DNA of 64,000 nucleotides from Flagellimonas sp. S3867 (GCF_014698935.1 NZ_JACVMN010000002.1:496001-560000), one strand, 5' to 3'. Shown: positions 9,159 through 18,288, numbered from the stretch's first letter. Notes: generated by a model not told the origin, from the sequence alone. Made by a program: numbers and translations.

Positions 9159-9258
9159 AAGTTTAACGTGAATTGAAGAAATTTTCAAAAGTGTGCACAA
9201 GCTGTGCATTAACATGGATAAAAAAAGCCCTCACATTTGTGAAGGCTTATATTTATTA
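9159..9258. other. Short intergenic region with tRNA terminator
   Basis: Holds a TGCACA-AGC-TGTGCA inverted repeat (about 9194-9208) and the minus-strand terminator at 9226-9247. No gene seen. Confidence 0.4.
9226..9247 (-). terminator. Terminator beside the displaced tRNA 3' end
   Basis: Stem AGCCcTCACA / TGTGAaGGCT with one mismatch and a TT loop. On the minus strand it is followed by seven T. It lies just beyond the tRNA 3' copy at 9259-9302, so it probably terminated the tRNA-Ala transcript before the younger element inserted. Confidence 0.7.
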
Positions 9259-9302
<44 letters not shown>

Positions 9303-9404
9303 CAAGAGGATTTGCACACCAAACCGAATCAAGATAACATATAACTGACTATTTATCAGCACATTAATTAAAAATATATATTTATGATATTAAATAAAAT
9401 CATC

Positions 9405-9430
9405 TATTTGCGTGCAAATTGCGTGCAAAT
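9405..9430 (+). promoter_or_regulatory. Paired integrase arm-type sites, left end
   Basis: TATTTGCGTGCAAATTGCGTGCAAAT contains two TTGCGTGCAAA-type units in tandem, each a dyad around CG. An identical 26-bp copy in the same orientation is at the right end (16715-16740). Position just inside both att cores is what is expected of integrase arm-binding sites. It also abuts the integrase promoter. Function is inferred. Confidence 0.6.
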
Positions 9431-9437
9431 TTTTTTC

Positions 9438-9445
9438 TACCTTTG
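9438..9445 (+). promoter_or_regulatory. Candidate -7 box of the integrase gene
   Basis: TACCTTTG matches TAnnTTTG exactly. A TTG at 9419-9421, inside the arm-site repeat, is 16 bases upstream and could be the -33 element. The box ends only six bases before the ATG at 9452, so the transcript would be leaderless or nearly so. Confidence 0.5.
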
Positions 9446-9451
9446 ACTGAG

Positions 9452-10669
9452 ATGAACACCAATATAAAACTTTCTTTAGACACTCGCAGGAAGAAAAAAG
9501 ATGCCTCCTATCCGATCATTTTACGATTGACACATTTTCGTAAAACCACCTCGATAAGTTTAGGGCAATCTGTTAGCAAAGAATATTGGGATGTTAAAAA
9601 CGAAAAAATAAAAAGAGCTTTCAAAGGCACTTCGTCAGTTAGCAAATTGAATAATCTGCTTTTGAAAGAAAAAACCAGGGCTGTAGATATAATAAATGAC
9701 CTACATGAAAAGGACGAACTCAACTTTTTATCAATTCTACAACTCAAAAATAAAATTGTAAAAACCTCCTCTTTTAAATCGTTTATTGAATATGGTAAAT
9801 ACATTATAGATGATTTAAAAAAGGCGGAACGTTTTGGAAATGCAAATACTTATTATGCAGTAATCAAGGTGTTAGAAAAATTTACCGCTGGAAATGATAT
9901 CAAGTTCAACGAAGTCAATTATGACTTTCTTAAAAGATTTGAGAATTGGCACTATTCGAGGGGAAACTCCATAAATGCTCTTTCCACTTATATGAGGACG
10001 ATTAAGGCAATTTTCAATAAGGCCATCAAATCAGATGTCGTTACTAGAGATGCTTATCCTTTTACCCATTACAGAATTAAAACCACTCCAACAGAAAAAA
10101 GAGCTCTTGATGCTGATAGTATTAAATCCATAATGCTTTTAAAGCTGAAAGAATCGGATAGCTTGTTTCACTATAGAAACTATTTCCTGGCTTCTTATAT
10201 GTTATATGGAATCTCATTTATGGATTTGGCATTTCTGAAAGTTCAAAATATTGTTGATAACCGTCTTAAATTCCAGAGAAGAAAAACTTCCAAACCTTAT
10301 GATATAGGTATTACTCCCCAGCTAAAGGAAATACTTTCATTTTATCTTGGCAACAAGGACAGATCTGACTTTATCTTTCCCATAGTCAAGAGAGGAATTT
10401 TTGAACTTCAGTACAAAGATGTTTTATGGGCCAGAAAAAGATATAATAAGGGACTTAAAGAGATTGCGGTTAAATGTAATATCGAGCAACGGTTGACATC
10501 TTATGTGTCCCGTCACAGTTTTGCCACCCAAGCCATGTTGCAAGATGTACCACTACAGGCAATTTCCGCAATGCTTGGCCACAATCGACTATCCACCACT
10601 CAAGTCTACCTGAAATCCTTGCCCAGCGAAATTTTGGATGATTACAATAAAAAGCTTGTTGAATTATAG
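9452..10669 (+). CDS. Tyrosine-type site-specific integrase
   Basis: A 405-aa recombinase that should insert and excise the element at tRNA-Ala. Residues ~1-85 form the Bacteroidota arm-DNA-binding domain (MNTNIKLSLDTRRKKK), ~95-195 a SAM-like core-binding domain, ~210-405 the catalytic domain. Visible catalytic residues: Arg354 and His355 in SRHSFAT, His377 in MLGHNRLS, nucleophile Tyr386 in TTQVYL. The usual first Arg is replaced by Ser255 (YGISFMDL), as known for IntDOT-type integrases. A TTG at 9419 in the same frame overlaps the arm repeat; ATG 9452 matches the domain start. Confidence 0.93.
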   Translation: MNTNIKLSLDTRRKKKDASYPIILRLTHFRKTTSISLGQSVSKEYWDVKNEKIKRAFKGTSSVSKLNNLLLKEKTRAVDIINDLHEKDELNFLSILQLKNKIVKTSSFKSFIEYGKYIIDDLKKAERFGNANTYYAVIKVLEKFTAGNDIKFNEVNYDFLKRFENWHYSRGNSINALSTYMRTIKAIFNKAIKSDVVTRDAYPFTHYRIKTTPTEKRALDADSIKSIMLLKLKESDSLFHYRNYFLASYMLYGISFMDLAFLKVQNIVDNRLKFQRRKTSKPYDIGITPQLKEILSFYLGNKDRSDFIFPIVKRGIFELQYKDVLWARKRYNKGLKEIAVKCNIEQRLTSYVSRHSFATQAMLQDVPLQAISAMLGHNRLSTTQVYLKSLPSEILDDYNKKLVEL

Positions 10670-10699
10670 ATTGTTTTTACTTGTCCCATTTCTTACCTC

Positions 10700-10905
10700 T
10701 AAACTTTGCGCATAGTTCCTGTCGGGTTTTTGTAGCGTTCAGATAGATAAGCGTAAAACAAAAACACGATAGGGTGCAGCCTGCTTTTTGCCAGGCCGAA
10801 GGTATACCGAACAACGACCGAAAAGGGAGTTGGGGGTATAGCGAGAGGGTAGCACGGCAAGCCGGTGCTACGTTGTCCAATTTCCGGCCAAAAGGCCAAT
10901 GAAAT
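10700..10905. ncRNA. Candidate structured RNA or palindromic element
   Basis: More GC-rich than its surroundings and full of pairing segments: 10718-10732 pairs with 10759-10773 in 14 of 15 positions; GCCTG/CAGGC near 10780-10797; GTAGCACGGC-AA-GCCgGTGCTAC near 10849-10872; GGCC-AAAA-GGCC near 10888-10899. Together they could fold into a multi-stem RNA of about 200 nt. Strand and function cannot be told. It could instead be a nonautonomous repeat. I have a vague sense that similar sequence recurs in flavobacterial genomes but cannot confirm it. Confidence 0.35.
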
Positions 10906-11412
10906 TAGGGATTTTGCCAGTTTGTTCTCATGAAATAATTTTTATTTTTTTACTATAAAAAGCCTGGCAACCCCTTAAAACATTGAAAAAATTTACAGTA
11001 ATAATCTAAAAATTGTGCGCAAAGCAAAGGTATTTTTAAGCTAACCCCCATTGATAGACTGACCACTGTTTTCTAATCTGCATTTTTTGAAAATTGGTTC
11101 AAATCCTCTCTAAAGCCGCATAAACAAAGAAAAAAAATGACCCATTTTTGTTTTGAAATTGGACTTTTTCCTCGCTCAGGAGTATTAGTCCCTGGTAAGA
11201 CCTGGGGCTTGCAGCGTGAAACTTTGTTTCACTCGCTTTTCATTTTGCGCTATTAAGCCATTTACTTATTCATAGTTTTCTTTACAAGTTATAGCCCAAA
11301 AGCATGGTGTACTCAAATCAAAAATATCACTGAATTAACTGTAAAAAATCCTATTACATCAAGAGCAAGGCCAAGTTGCTTTTTATTCAGGACACCTGCA
11401 ATAAAAAAATTA

Positions 11413-11432
11413 TATATTTGGGATTAATTTTG
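11413..11432 (+). promoter_or_regulatory. Two overlapping -7-like boxes before the sigma factor gene
   Basis: TATATTTG (11413-11420) and TAATTTTG (11425-11432) both match TAnnTTTG exactly, 12 bases apart and 44-63 bases upstream of the start. No good -33 TTG is visible for either. They may mark a housekeeping promoter plus a self-activated one. Confidence 0.35.
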
Positions 11433-11475
11433 TCAAAGCAATAATAAATATGTTAAATTCTTTAATTATTACAAA

Positions 11476-12051
11476 TTGTCAAAAGATGCTATAGATATCA
11501 TTTTATGGACAAGGTTTAAAAATGGGGACAAAAATGCATTTGAAACTATTTTTAAAATCCACTATACTTCTTTGTTTTTTTACGGATACAAAATATCGAA
11601 CTCAAAAACACTGACTGAGGATACCCTTCAAGACTTTTTTACCTATTTATATGAAAAGAGGGAAAGCCTTGACCAAGTGGTCAACATTCATTCCTATTTA
11701 ATTGTTTCTTACCGAAGAAGGCTTTTTAAGGCATTAAACAAGAGGAACAAGGATATAAAGAAGATGGAAAAAGTAAAAAAACAAAACCAAATTCTGTTTT
11801 ACGAGCAAGAATTACAGACCGATCAATATACTTTTGGCACAAAGAACTCCCAGTTAGTCATTTTACTCAATCAATTACCTGAAAGACAGAAAGAAGCTAT
11901 TTTCTTAAAGTATTACAATGGATTAACGGTCAAAGAAATAGCGTCTATAATGGATATTAGCTACCAAAGTGTCTCAAACACCCTTCAAAAGGCATTTTCA
12001 TGGTTGAGGAAAAAAGTTGACCACCAAAAACTTCTTCACATTTTAAAATAA
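11476..12051 (+). CDS. ECF-type RNA polymerase sigma-70 factor
   Basis: A 191-aa extracytoplasmic-function sigma factor. Region 2 lies at ~20-90 (FETIFKIHYTSLFFYGYKI, TLTEDTLQDFFTYLYEKRE) and region 4 at ~125-185 (LPERQKEAIFLKYYNGLTVKEIA, SYQSVSNTLQKAFSWLRKK). The start appears to be TTG 11476, since no in-frame ATG is near. Directly followed by a FecR anti-sigma gene and a TonB-dependent receptor with an STN domain: the Fec-like cell-surface signalling layout. It should direct transcription of its own operon when the receptor is engaged. Confidence 0.9.
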   Translation: MSKDAIDIILWTRFKNGDKNAFETIFKIHYTSLFFYGYKISNSKTLTEDTLQDFFTYLYEKRESLDQVVNIHSYLIVSYRRRLFKALNKRNKDIKKMEKVKKQNQILFYEQELQTDQYTFGTKNSQLVILLNQLPERQKEAIFLKYYNGLTVKEIASIMDISYQSVSNTLQKAFSWLRKKVDHQKLLHILK

Positions 12052-12111
12052 TTCTTTTTTAGAGGGTATATTTTAAATCCATGCGCCTCTAAGTATATAA
12101 AAGACCTTTAT

Positions 12112-13092
12112 ATGCTTTCAAAAGAGTTTAACACGATCGATGACTTTGTTTCAGATTCGTCTTTCGTAAACTGGGCCAAAAAGCAAAACCAAAATGATGT
12201 GGTCTTCTGGGAAGACTGGATTAAAAACAATCCGGGAAAAACAGAATTGGTCATTGATGCAAAAAATATAATCCTGGGCATTGCCTTTAAAAAAGAAAGT
12301 CTGCCACAATATGAGATCGATAAGGCTTGGAACAAACTTCCGATAAACCAAATAGACAGGCCCCTAAATAAATTCAACTGGGCAAAATATGTAGCCGTGG
12401 CAGCCTCTGTCTGTTTGCTTATTGCTTCTTATTTTTTCCTATCTCAAAACAACACCATCAATTATAAAACGGGATATGGACAATTGATGGCAGTAAATCT
12501 TCCCGATGGCACTGAAGTAATGTTAAATGCAAATTCAAGTATAACATTTGATGAGACCAGCTCTAGAAATATCATGTTGGAGGGAGAAGCCTATTTTAAG
12601 GTAGAAAAGAAAAAAGCATCAAACGCCAAATTCTATGTCCACACCAATGACCTTAGCGTAGAGGTATATGGCACCGAATTCAATGTAAATGCAAAACATA
12701 ATAAGACCGATGTCACCTTGGATGAGGGCAACATTCAAATAAAATTGAAAAATGGTCTTATCAAAGCAATGGTTCCTGGTGATCAAATATCCTATTCGCA
12801 GGACACTGATCAAGTACTTAAACATAAATCCATAGAAAAACACCGACAGGTTTCATCATGGAAAGATGGAACCCTTGTTTTTGAAAACGCACTTCTTTAT
12901 GAAGTAGTAAAAAGGATAGAGGACACCTATGGATTGAAGGCAAAATTTCTTGATGGGGAAAGCCCCAACCAAATTATAACCGGAGGTATTCCCACTAAAA
13001 ACTTAATAATCTGCATACAAGCTATTGAAAAAGCTTCGAACACAATCATTACAATTGATAATGAAGAATTAACTATAAAAATGAAAAAATAA
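12112..13092 (+). CDS. FecR family anti-sigma factor
   Basis: A 326-aa single-pass inner-membrane regulator. Residues 1-90 are cytoplasmic and should bind the sigma factor. A TM helix spans ~91-110 (YVAVAASVCLLIASYFFL). The periplasmic FecR domain (~118-215) has LPDGTEVMLNANSSI and GEAYFKV; the C-terminal DUF4974 domain (~250-320) has LVFENALLYEVVKRIEDTYG. It should relay the receptor's signal to the sigma factor encoded 60 bases upstream. The TonB receptor starts 20 bases after its stop. Confidence 0.93.
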   Translation: MLSKEFNTIDDFVSDSSFVNWAKKQNQNDVVFWEDWIKNNPGKTELVIDAKNIILGIAFKKESLPQYEIDKAWNKLPINQIDRPLNKFNWAKYVAVAASVCLLIASYFFLSQNNTINYKTGYGQLMAVNLPDGTEVMLNANSSITFDETSSRNIMLEGEAYFKVEKKKASNAKFYVHTNDLSVEVYGTEFNVNAKHNKTDVTLDEGNIQIKLKNGLIKAMVPGDQISYSQDTDQVLKHKSIEKHRQVSSWKDGTLVFENALLYEVVKRIEDTYGLKAKFLDGESPNQIITGGIPTKNLIICIQAIEKASNTIITIDNEELTIKMKK

Positions 13093-13112
13093 CTCAACTA
13101 AAAATTTAAGTC

Positions 13113-16109
13113 ATGGGTAAGCGTTTTAACATTAGAATTTTACTGATTATTTGCTTCTGTTTTATTGCCAACAATACATTGTGGGCAAAGAACATAAATG
13201 AAGTGGATGACCAAATGATCTCCCTTACCAATTTTTTGGTTCTCATTAGTGAAGAACACCAAATCTTTTTCACGTACAATCCCAATGAGATTTCAGACAA
13301 AAAATTGAATCCCAACGAATTTGACATTGCCAAACTAAAGAAAACTCTAGGTAAGCTAGAAAAGAAGGTTGAAGTAAACATCGACCATTTAGGCAATAGC
13401 TACTATGTTGTTTATACAGCATCGAAAAAAAACAGAGAATACCTTAAAAAAATCAAGGTGGATTTGATGACGGCAAAGAATACAGTCGATATTCAACACA
13501 CAATCTCGGGAAAAATCACCGATAACAATGGGAATCCCCTAATAGGTGTAAATGTTATAGAAAAAGGCACCACAAACGGAACCACCACGGATTTTGACGG
13601 CAACTATACCATAAATGTATTGGATGAAAATGCGGTTATTGTATTCAGTTCCATCGGTTACAATAGCCAAGAAATCAATGCTTCAGGACAGAGTACCATA
13701 AATGTATTGATGGAGGAAGGGATTTTATTGGATGAAGTTGTCATGATCGGTAACAGGTCCAAACCAAGAACGGTATTGAACTCTGCAGTTCCGGTAGATA
13801 ATATAGGAGTGGCGGAACTGATAAACACGGGACAACCTACCGTGGATAAAATGCTTACATTCAAAGTCCCTTCATTCAACTCAACAAACCAGACTATTTC
13901 AGATGCTACGGCACATTTTGATCCAGCAGATCTAAGAGGTTTGGGACCAAGTAGAACCTTGGTACTGATAAATGGAAAAAGAAAAAACCAAAGCGCCTTG
14001 GTCTATATTAACGACACACCCGGTAAAGGTGAGGTCGGGGTAGATCTAAAAAGTGTACCCGCCGCCGCTATTGAAAGAATAGAAGTCTTGAGAGATGGAG
14101 CATCCGCACAATATGGATCCGATGCAATCGCCGGTGTAATCAATATGGTACTTAAAAAAGATGTGGAGTACACCTCTGTCAATGTAAACTCCGGAGTTAC
14201 TACCGAAGGAGATGGTTTTAATTTCGGAGCCGATTTGAACACCACATTGAACATTGATGATATCGGATATGCCAACTTAACATTTGCCTATTACCAACAA
14301 GATTTAACCAATAGAGCTGGTGAACCTGGAGAAGATGTACTTTTTGGTGTTGCTGCCGATGACCCCATGTGGTCAGGGTGGTTAAAGGATAATCCAGATT
14401 TGGGAATGACGGTCGGACAACCTGAGTCGAAAAGCATCAATTTAAGTTACAACGCCGGTATTCCGTTCAAAAATGGAAAAGGTGAGTTTTACTCCTTTGG
14501 AGGTTTTACTTATAGAAAAGGAAAGAGTTTTGCCTTGTTCAGAGCTCCTTACTGGGTTCCTGACCCTTTTAATCTTTTACACAGCCCCAATGAGGAATAC
14601 AACGGTTTTCAACCAACTTTTGAAACCGATATCAGAGACAATAACTTTACGGTCGGGGTGAAAACAAAAGTACTTGGGTTTAATACTGATATCAGTGGTA
14701 CACACGGAAGAAATGCGGTTGATTATGAAGTCAACAATAGTTTAAATCCTGCTTTGGGAGCAAGTAGCCCAACCTCATTTGACGTGGGGGCCTACACATT
14801 CGGAAACCTATTGGGCAACTTGGATTTTTCGCGAAGTTTTGGAGACTTAAGTTTGAGTTTCGGAGCCGAGATAAAAGAAGAACGTTTTACATCCAAAGCT
14901 GGCCAATCAGCATCCTATGTAGGCGGAGGCGTTCAGTCTTTTCCTGGTCTTCAGCCAAGCAATGTGGTTAATGAAAGCCGAAATAACTATGGTTTATACG
15001 GAGACCTAGAAGTAGATGTCACAGAGGAATTCCTTATCGGAGGCGCCATCAGGTATGAAGATTTTAGTGATTTTGGGGATAATACTTCCTGGAAAATTAG
15101 TGGAAGGTATCTTTTTGGCGAAGAAAAAGGCGCCATTCGCGCATCATACAGTACAGGTTTCAGGGCACCATCCTTACATCAAATTTATTTAAGCAATGTA
15201 CAGACACTGGTTTCCGGTGGAACGGTTTCCAATCAGGGCACCTTTAACAATGTTGACCCAGTCATTAGAGATGGTCTTGGTGTACCTCAGTTGACCGCCG
15301 AAACATCAAAAAACATTTCCGCCGGAATCACATTTAGACCTATACAAAATCTTTCTGTTTCGGTTGACTATTATAATGTGAAGGTGGATGATCGTGTATT
15401 GTTTACAGGAGAGATTGGTTTTGATGGGGATGACGTCAATACTAATCCTGTTGAACAAATTTTGTTAGATAATGATATAACCAGCCTTAAGTTCTTTGTA
15501 AATGCTGTTAACACCGAAACTTCCGGTTTGGATGTTGTTGCCAATTACAGAAATATTCCTTTTGGCAATGGTACTTTAGAACTTAATATATCAGCAAACT
15601 TTAATGAGACCAAAATAGTTGATGAAATCAACACACCAACCTTATTGGCCCAAAATGGATATGATATTTTCAATCGCAAGGAACAGTCAAGGATTACTTC
15701 CGCCAGACCTAAATCGAAGATTCTCTTAGGGCTGGATTATGAAATTGACAAATGGAATTTCATTGTAAACAACACCTACTTTGGAGAAGTAAGTTGGAAA
15801 CATGCAAACAATGGTCTTAATGGCGCACCACTGGGCCCAGGAGGCTCAAATCTTCCAACTGATGATGCAGCCTTTGATCAAACTTTTGCCGGTAAAATCC
15901 TTACCGATTTGATTATAAATCACGACTTCAGTGATAAGATTTCAGCCAGCCTTTCTGTAAACAACCTTTTAAATGTATTTCCTGATGAAATTGATACAAA
16001 AGGAGATTTTGTAACAGATTTAGGCGGAAGGTTTAGGTATCCTTGGGAAGTCAATCAATTTGGATTCAATGGAACTGTTATTAATGGAGGCCTTTCTTTT
16101 AAATTTTAA
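13113..16109 (+). CDS. TonB-dependent receptor with STN signalling domain
   Basis: A 998-aa outer-membrane importer and signal transducer. Signal peptide ~1-25 (ending LWAK); STN (secretin/TonB N-terminal) domain ~40-110, which contacts FecR; carboxypeptidase-regulatory-like domain ~129-215 (ISGKITDNNGNPLIGV); plug ~225-345 with DLRGLGPSRTLVLINGKR and IERIEVLRDGASAQYGSDAIAGVIN; the rest is the beta-barrel. No SusD partner follows, so a small chelate (siderophore-, haem- or cofactor-like) is more likely than a polysaccharide; this is inference. Last gene of the sigma/anti-sigma/receptor operon and the only evident trait of the element. Confidence 0.93.
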   Translation: MGKRFNIRILLIICFCFIANNTLWAKNINEVDDQMISLTNFLVLISEEHQIFFTYNPNEISDKKLNPNEFDIAKLKKTLGKLEKKVEVNIDHLGNSYYVVYTASKKNREYLKKIKVDLMTAKNTVDIQHTISGKITDNNGNPLIGVNVIEKGTTNGTTTDFDGNYTINVLDENAVIVFSSIGYNSQEINASGQSTINVLMEEGILLDEVVMIGNRSKPRTVLNSAVPVDNIGVAELINTGQPTVDKMLTFKVPSFNSTNQTISDATAHFDPADLRGLGPSRTLVLINGKRKNQSALVYINDTPGKGEVGVDLKSVPAAAIERIEVLRDGASAQYGSDAIAGVINMVLKKDVEYTSVNVNSGVTTEGDGFNFGADLNTTLNIDDIGYANLTFAYYQQDLTNRAGEPGEDVLFGVAADDPMWSGWLKDNPDLGMTVGQPESKSINLSYNAGIPFKNGKGEFYSFGGFTYRKGKSFALFRAPYWVPDPFNLLHSPNEEYNGFQPTFETDIRDNNFTVGVKTKVLGFNTDISGTHGRNAVDYEVNNSLNPALGASSPTSFDVGAYTFGNLLGNLDFSRSFGDLSLSFGAEIKEERFTSKAGQSASYVGGGVQSFPGLQPSNVVNESRNNYGLYGDLEVDVTEEFLIGGAIRYEDFSDFGDNTSWKISGRYLFGEEKGAIRASYSTGFRAPSLHQIYLSNVQTLVSGGTVSNQGTFNNVDPVIRDGLGVPQLTAETSKNISAGITFRPIQNLSVSVDYYNVKVDDRVLFTGEIGFDGDDVNTNPVEQILLDNDITSLKFFVNAVNTETSGLDVVANYRNIPFGNGTLELNISANFNETKIVDEINTPTLLAQNGYDIFNRKEQSRITSARPKSKILLGLDYEIDKWNFIVNNTYFGEVSWKHANNGLNGAPLGPGGSNLPTDDAAFDQTFAGKILTDLIINHDFSDKISASLSVNNLLNVFPDEIDTKGDFVTDLGGRFRYPWEVNQFGFNGTVINGGLSFKF

Positions 16110-16714
16110 CCTGTTTAGCTCGTTCAAAGGAATTGAATCTAAATCTATTAGGGAATTGAGTTTAGGCCCCTTCTTAATATTTTGACAATTTGTTTTAGAA
16201 CTGTGTTTTATTTCTTTTAAAGCCAATAAAGTAAAGCTTGTTTATACCAGAAATATCTTCAAGAGATATTGAAATGTTCGAAGCTAATCTTTTGAGTTCA
16301 GTGATGGTTCTGTGCTTGTTTCTTTTGCAGCGGGAGCATAGGGGTAAGGAAGTTCGGCAGAACTTGAATGGAGATGTGATTTATAATCAAATTTTGAGAT
16401 ATTTGATTTAAAATACGCTCTAGTATGTTTTGACACGCTTTAGGATACGTAACTTGTCCAATGAATTCTCAATTAATTTATTGAGAATCAAAGATATATA
16501 GCAATTGTTCGATTCCAGGTGGGGACAAGTTCACTCGCTCCCTTTTAAAAAAATCAAAGTTATCCACATAAGAGGAAGTTATGAGCCCCCCGAATCCTCT
16601 CTTTTCAATATAATCATTATGATTTTTATATGGAATCTAAGAGATTTTGTGATATGAAATTGGCTAAATTTTCAACAGGGGGCTGGTAACAAATATCAAA
16701 TTCATTATACCTCT

Positions 16715-16740
16715 TATTTGCGTGCAAATTGCGTGCAAAT
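16715..16740 (+). promoter_or_regulatory. Paired integrase arm-type sites, right end
   Basis: Identical 26-bp copy, in the same orientation, of 9405-9430, located 46 bases inside attR. The identity across 7.3 kb with unrelated flanks argues for a selected protein-binding site. Function inferred. Confidence 0.6.
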
Positions 16741-16745
16741 GAAAA

Positions 16746-16776
16746 AAGCTCCAAAAGTCTAAAACTCTTGAAGCCT
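16746..16776 (-). terminator. Element-borne terminator for tRNA-Ala
   Basis: On the minus strand a 13-bp stem with G-U pairs (AGGCTTCAAGAGT / ACTTTTGGAGCTT) and a 5-nt loop precedes a T-run. It lies 12 bases after the tRNA 3' end, inside the mobile element, and so replaces the terminator displaced to 9226-9247. Confidence 0.65.
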
Positions 16777-16786
16777 TTTATTTACT

Positions 16787-16862
<76 letters not shown>

Positions 16863-16927
16863 GTTTAAAGCGACGCAAAGGAAAGACATTTTTACAAGGT
16901 TTCAAAATAGAACTTTTTGCCTTTATG

Positions 16928-17722
16928 CTATTTTTTAACGCTTAGCACCAACACCGGAATAGGAACAAAAAATTCCGATTTTGGGACTGTATTTTTCTCC
17001 CAAAGCTTCTTGAAAAAACCTCGTTTTCTTCGAAAAACACAAAGCAAATTGGGCTGTTGTTTTTGAAAATGTTCCAAAACTCCCAAATACGTGGTGCCCT
17101 GTTCCGTTATGATTAGCTGTTCGCTTATATCCAAAAGTGCTGTGTTAACTTGCAAATCCTCTTCAGAATATCCTGGCCTTTTAACCAATAGCAAGTTTAT
17201 TTTTGCCCTAAATTTATCTTTAATGGCAACCAAAGGGTTAAGCACCCTGTTCCTTTTTAGAATGCCTGACCCAAATGCAGTCAATATACTTTTGACCGGT
17301 TTAAATGCAGTTCCTTTTGGGACAATTAATGTTGGTATATTGGTTTGCTTTACAATCCTCCCGGTCGTATGTCCTAAATAAAGCTCCTCCTTAATGTCAT
17401 TGCTTCGAGGAGCAATAATTATTAGGTCAATTCCCAACTCATTGTTTATGTCATTTAAACCATCAACAATATCACCATTATATGTGGCTATCTTCAGTTC
17501 TACATTTTTGGTATTTACCTCATCAATAACTTCCTTGATCTGTTCTTTGCTGCTTTTAGCAACTTTTTCCTTCACATTGGCCAAACTACCAGCAGCTGAA
17601 GAAACAGAAAACACATCCATAACAAAAACCTTTGCTCCAAAGTTGGAGGCAAAGTCAGTTGCATATTGTAGTGTCTCCTTTGAATTTGGAGATGTGCCTA
17701 TAGGTACCAGTATATTATTCAT
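16928..17722 (-). CDS. Universal stress protein, tandem Usp domains
   Basis: A 264-aa cytosolic protein with two Usp folds (~1-138 and ~141-264). The first begins MNNILVPIGTSPNSKETLQYA and has the GHTTGRIVKQTNIPTLIVP segment, a variant of the ATP-binding G-2x-G-9x-G(S/T) motif. The second half is diverged. Role in stress resistance is inferred from the family. Divergent from the GNAT gene, 53 bases away; first gene outside the tRNA hot spot on the right. Confidence 0.88.
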   Translation of the reverse strand: MNNILVPIGTSPNSKETLQYATDFASNFGAKVFVMDVFSVSSAAGSLANVKEKVAKSSKEQIKEVIDEVNTKNVELKIATYNGDIVDGLNDINNELGIDLIIIAPRSNDIKEELYLGHTTGRIVKQTNIPTLIVPKGTAFKPVKSILTAFGSGILKRNRVLNPLVAIKDKFRAKINLLLVKRPGYSEEDLQVNTALLDISEQLIITEQGTTYLGVLEHFQKQQPNLLCVFRRKRGFFKKLWEKNTVPKSEFFVPIPVLVLSVKK

Positions 17723-17775
17723 TGTTTGGTGGTTATGATTATAGCTTAAATTTACAATTTAATTGAAACCAATTC

Positions 17776-18276
17776 ATGATTAGACGTGCAAAGATATCTG
17801 AAATAGATGATATCCTGACCATAACCCGCGCCTGTGCGGACAAAATGATACAAATAGGAATTCATCAATGGAATGAACATTACCCTACCAAGAACGCCTT
17901 TTTAAACGACTTGAAAAGAGAAGAACTTTATGTAAAAGAGCATAAAGGAAAAGTTATCGGGGCAATAGTAATCTCCACACATATGGATGATGAATATGTA
18001 CCTATCCAATGGCTTACCCCAAACGGAAACAGCACCTATATACATCGTGTTTGTATCCATCCAAACTACCAAGGAATGGGATTTGCACAAGAATTTATGG
18101 ATTATGCCGAAGCATATTCCCGTAAAAATGACTTCGCATCCGTTCGGTTGGACACCTTTTCCCAAAACAAACGAAATCAAAGATTTTATGAACAACGGGG
18201 TTATAAAAGATTAGGAGATATTTTCTTTCCAAAACAAAGCGAACATCCTTTTCATTGTTATGAATTAGTGCTGTAA
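17776..18276 (+). CDS. GNAT family N-acetyltransferase
   Basis: A 166-aa acetyl-CoA-dependent acetyltransferase. The acetyl-CoA-binding motif A is visible as CIHPNYQGMGFAQEFM (~94-109), with the motif B region LDTFSQNKRNQRFYEQRGY. Substrate unknown. The stop (18274-18276) is in the same frame as, and 12 bases before, the TTG start of the MATE gene, so the two are probably co-transcribed. Confidence 0.9.
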   Translation: MIRRAKISEIDDILTITRACADKMIQIGIHQWNEHYPTKNAFLNDLKREELYVKEHKGKVIGAIVISTHMDDEYVPIQWLTPNGNSTYIHRVCIHPNYQGMGFAQEFMDYAEAYSRKNDFASVRLDTFSQNKRNQRFYEQRGYKRLGDIFFPKQSEHPFHCYELVL

Positions 18277-18288
18277 CTTGCGCTGACT

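Larger units (their letters stand above)
10670..11475. other. 800-bp noncoding region between integrase and sigma factor
   Basis: Contains a strongly structured block at about 10700-10900 (separate entry), an AT-rich stretch 10920-11020, and a perfect hairpin GTGAAAC-TTT-GTTTCAC near 11216-11232. The two overlapping small minus-strand frames at 10677-10899 look like by-products of the structured sequence, not genes. Promoter boxes for the sigma factor lie at its right end. Confidence 0.5.

Noticed and set aside
9193..9208. TGCACA inverted repeat as an extra integrase core site
   Set aside because: It lies outside attL and has no counterpart at the right end.
10677..10899. Two overlapping 66-67-codon minus-strand frames
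   Set aside because: Their sequence is explained by strong palindromes, Cys/Arg-rich translation looks unlike a real protein, and there is no start context.
13113..16109. SusC of a polysaccharide-utilisation locus
   Set aside because: No SusD or glycan enzymes follow, and the STN domain with sigma/FecR points to a signalling receptor for a small ligand.
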